A stretch of 64,000 nucleotides of DNA from Oceanicoccus sp. KOV_DT_Chl. Its GTDB lineage: Bacteria; Pseudomonadota; Gammaproteobacteria; Pseudomonadales; Dasaniaceae. This document shows, in pieces, positions 63,449 to 64,000 of the stretch. How positions within the stretch are numbered: position 1 is the first letter of the stretch; the number at the start of each line of letters is the position of its first letter. The translations under genes were made by a program, and so were the position numbers. The notes below the pieces were generated by a model. It saw nothing but the letters and a program-made list of their open reading frames with translations, was not told where the DNA came from and made no database searches. The stretch lies in assembly GCF_900120175.1 (NCBI RefSeq), contig NZ_FQLF01000002.1, positions 2,294,001 to 2,358,000 on the forward strand. Direction: 5' to 3'.

Positions 63449-63907
63449 ATGCCGTTTATTGATTGTGTCGATGAAATAACAATCGAAGCGCCAGCCTCAA
63501 TGGTATACCAGGTAGTGGCTAACTATCCGCAATGGAAAAAGTGGATACCTGTTTACCAGTGTTCTCTTATTAATCAAGATAGCGTGGTTGTGGGGGCGCA
63601 GCTGCGTCATCAGTATGGTTATAAACCAATAATTCTCAGTGATTTTGTTCGGCAAATTGATGCCATGATTCCCGGTGAAAGCATTGAGGAGTCTTATATT
63701 GAGGGCGATCTTATTGGTAAAGGCATTTGGCGCTTTCTAGAAAAAAATAATAAAACCACTGTATCTTTTCATTGTGCGGTGCAATCCAATAAAGTCTTTT
63801 CTCATTTGTCTTTTTTGTTGATGGGGAAAATGGCGCATCGAAATGTCTATAAGCCGCTACTGAAAAAATTAAAAGAGCATTGTGAGTCACTAGTGGCGAT
63901 CGAGTGA
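63449..63907 (+). CDS. SRPBCC (START-like/COQ10-type) ligand-binding protein
   Basis: 152-residue protein of the polyketide-cyclase/coenzyme-Q-binding superfamily. ITIEAPASMVYQVVANYPQW at the start and VSFHCAVQ in the last strands match the RatA/COQ10 layout, and the pocket would bind a hydrophobic ligand. A GGGAG ribosome site precedes ATG 63449. It lies 42 bases after DctM and may be cotranscribed. The function is not known from sequence. Confidence 0.8.
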   Translation: MPFIDCVDEITIEAPASMVYQVVANYPQWKKWIPVYQCSLINQDSVVVGAQLRHQYGYKPIILSDFVRQIDAMIPGESIEESYIEGDLIGKGIWRFLEKNNKTTVSFHCAVQSNKVFSHLSFLLMGKMAHRNVYKPLLKKLKEHCESLVAIE

Positions 63908-63921
63908 AGCAGAAAAAGTGA

Positions 63922-64000
63922 TTAGTTTAATCGGGATAAGGCCCAGTTAATGTGCTCCGCGACCATAGTAGACGCCTGTTTTTTTTTGGCTTCAAGTGCA
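63922..64000 (-). CDS. C-terminal end of a minus-strand gene, possibly epoxyqueuosine reductase QueG
   Basis: Only the last 25 codons are visible, ending STMVAEHINWALSRLN then stop at 63924-63922. The MVxEHIxWAL ending is typical of the C-terminus of QueG, the cobalamin/iron-sulfur enzyme for the last step of queuosine tRNA modification (from memory). It could be another protein with a similar tail. It converges with the SRPBCC gene. Confidence 0.4.
   Translation of the reverse strand, partial: ALEAKKKQASTMVAEHINWALSRLN

Noticed and set aside
1-64000. CRISPR arrays, tRNA or rRNA genes, prophage
   Set aside because: No regular direct repeats, cloverleaf-like sequences, rRNA strings or phage structural genes were recognised in reading the window.

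Overview
The window looks like a chromosome segment of a marine-type, heterotrophic gammaproteobacterium, probably from the Cellvibrionales/Spongiibacterales neighbourhood. This is an inference from gene content and order: nrdR-ribD-ribB(A)-ribH-nusB-thiL-pgpA, then ribA facing dxs-ispA-xseB, then a PomAB-type stator. Several catabolic genes (MDR reductase, acyl-CoA dehydrogenase, aldehyde dehydrogenases, TRAP and SSS transporters) also fit. No phage, insertion sequence, tRNA, rRNA or CRISPR array was seen.

Layout. (1) 0-7.6 kb: a truncated aldehyde dehydrogenase, then a plus-strand cluster. It holds a histidine-rich membrane protein, a protein resembling ferredoxin-dependent bilin reductases, a c-type cytochrome, two lipoproteins (one an alpha/beta hydrolase), an MFS carrier and a methyltransferase lipoprotein. 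(2) 7.8-12.5 kb: two SAM methyltransferases divergent from an HxlR regulator with paired operator-like palindromes, a GFA/CENP-V enzyme, and a paralogue of the histidine-rich membrane protein. (3) 12.6-24.9 kb: c-di-GMP proteins (GGDEF-EAL, diguanylate cyclase, PilZ), a flavin monooxygenase plus MDR reductase pair, an MFS carrier, a TPR protein and EttA. (4) 25-42 kb: a housekeeping core of glyA, nrdR, the riboflavin genes, nusB, thiL, pgpA, ribA, dxs, ispA, xseB, the flagellar stator genes and PilZ. (5) 42.8-47.3 kb: the most unusual locus. Two calycin-like proteins flank a protein resembling plant red chlorophyll catabolite reductase (RCCR/ACD2). Divergent from them lie an SDR resembling plant chlorophyll b reductase (NYC1/NOL) and an arylmalonate-decarboxylase/maleate-isomerase-like protein. 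(6) 51-64 kb: a catabolic and transport cluster with a two-domain nitrilase-like protein, acyl-CoA dehydrogenase, aldehyde dehydrogenase, an alpha/beta hydrolase lacking the nucleophile serine, an isochorismatase-type amidase, a Na+/solute symporter, an FAD-linked oxidase, a chemoreceptor and TRAP DctQM.

How the genes may work together. Regions 1 and 5 both carry members of the bilin-reductase/RCCR superfamily, and region 5 adds a chlorophyll-b-reductase-like SDR. The working hypothesis is a bacterial system acting on chlorophyll-derived or other tetrapyrrole or bilin compounds. The amidase and maleate-isomerase-like genes are compatible with using maleimide- or maleamate-type breakdown products, but that link is speculative.

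Sequence quality. Seven genes are broken by nine single-base shifts. Each is repaired by adding one base, usually a G or C in a G/C run, and each repair gives a length divisible by three and a continuous family-like protein. This points to a systematic under-call of G/C runs rather than nine real pseudogene lesions. These genes are therefore annotated across the shift.
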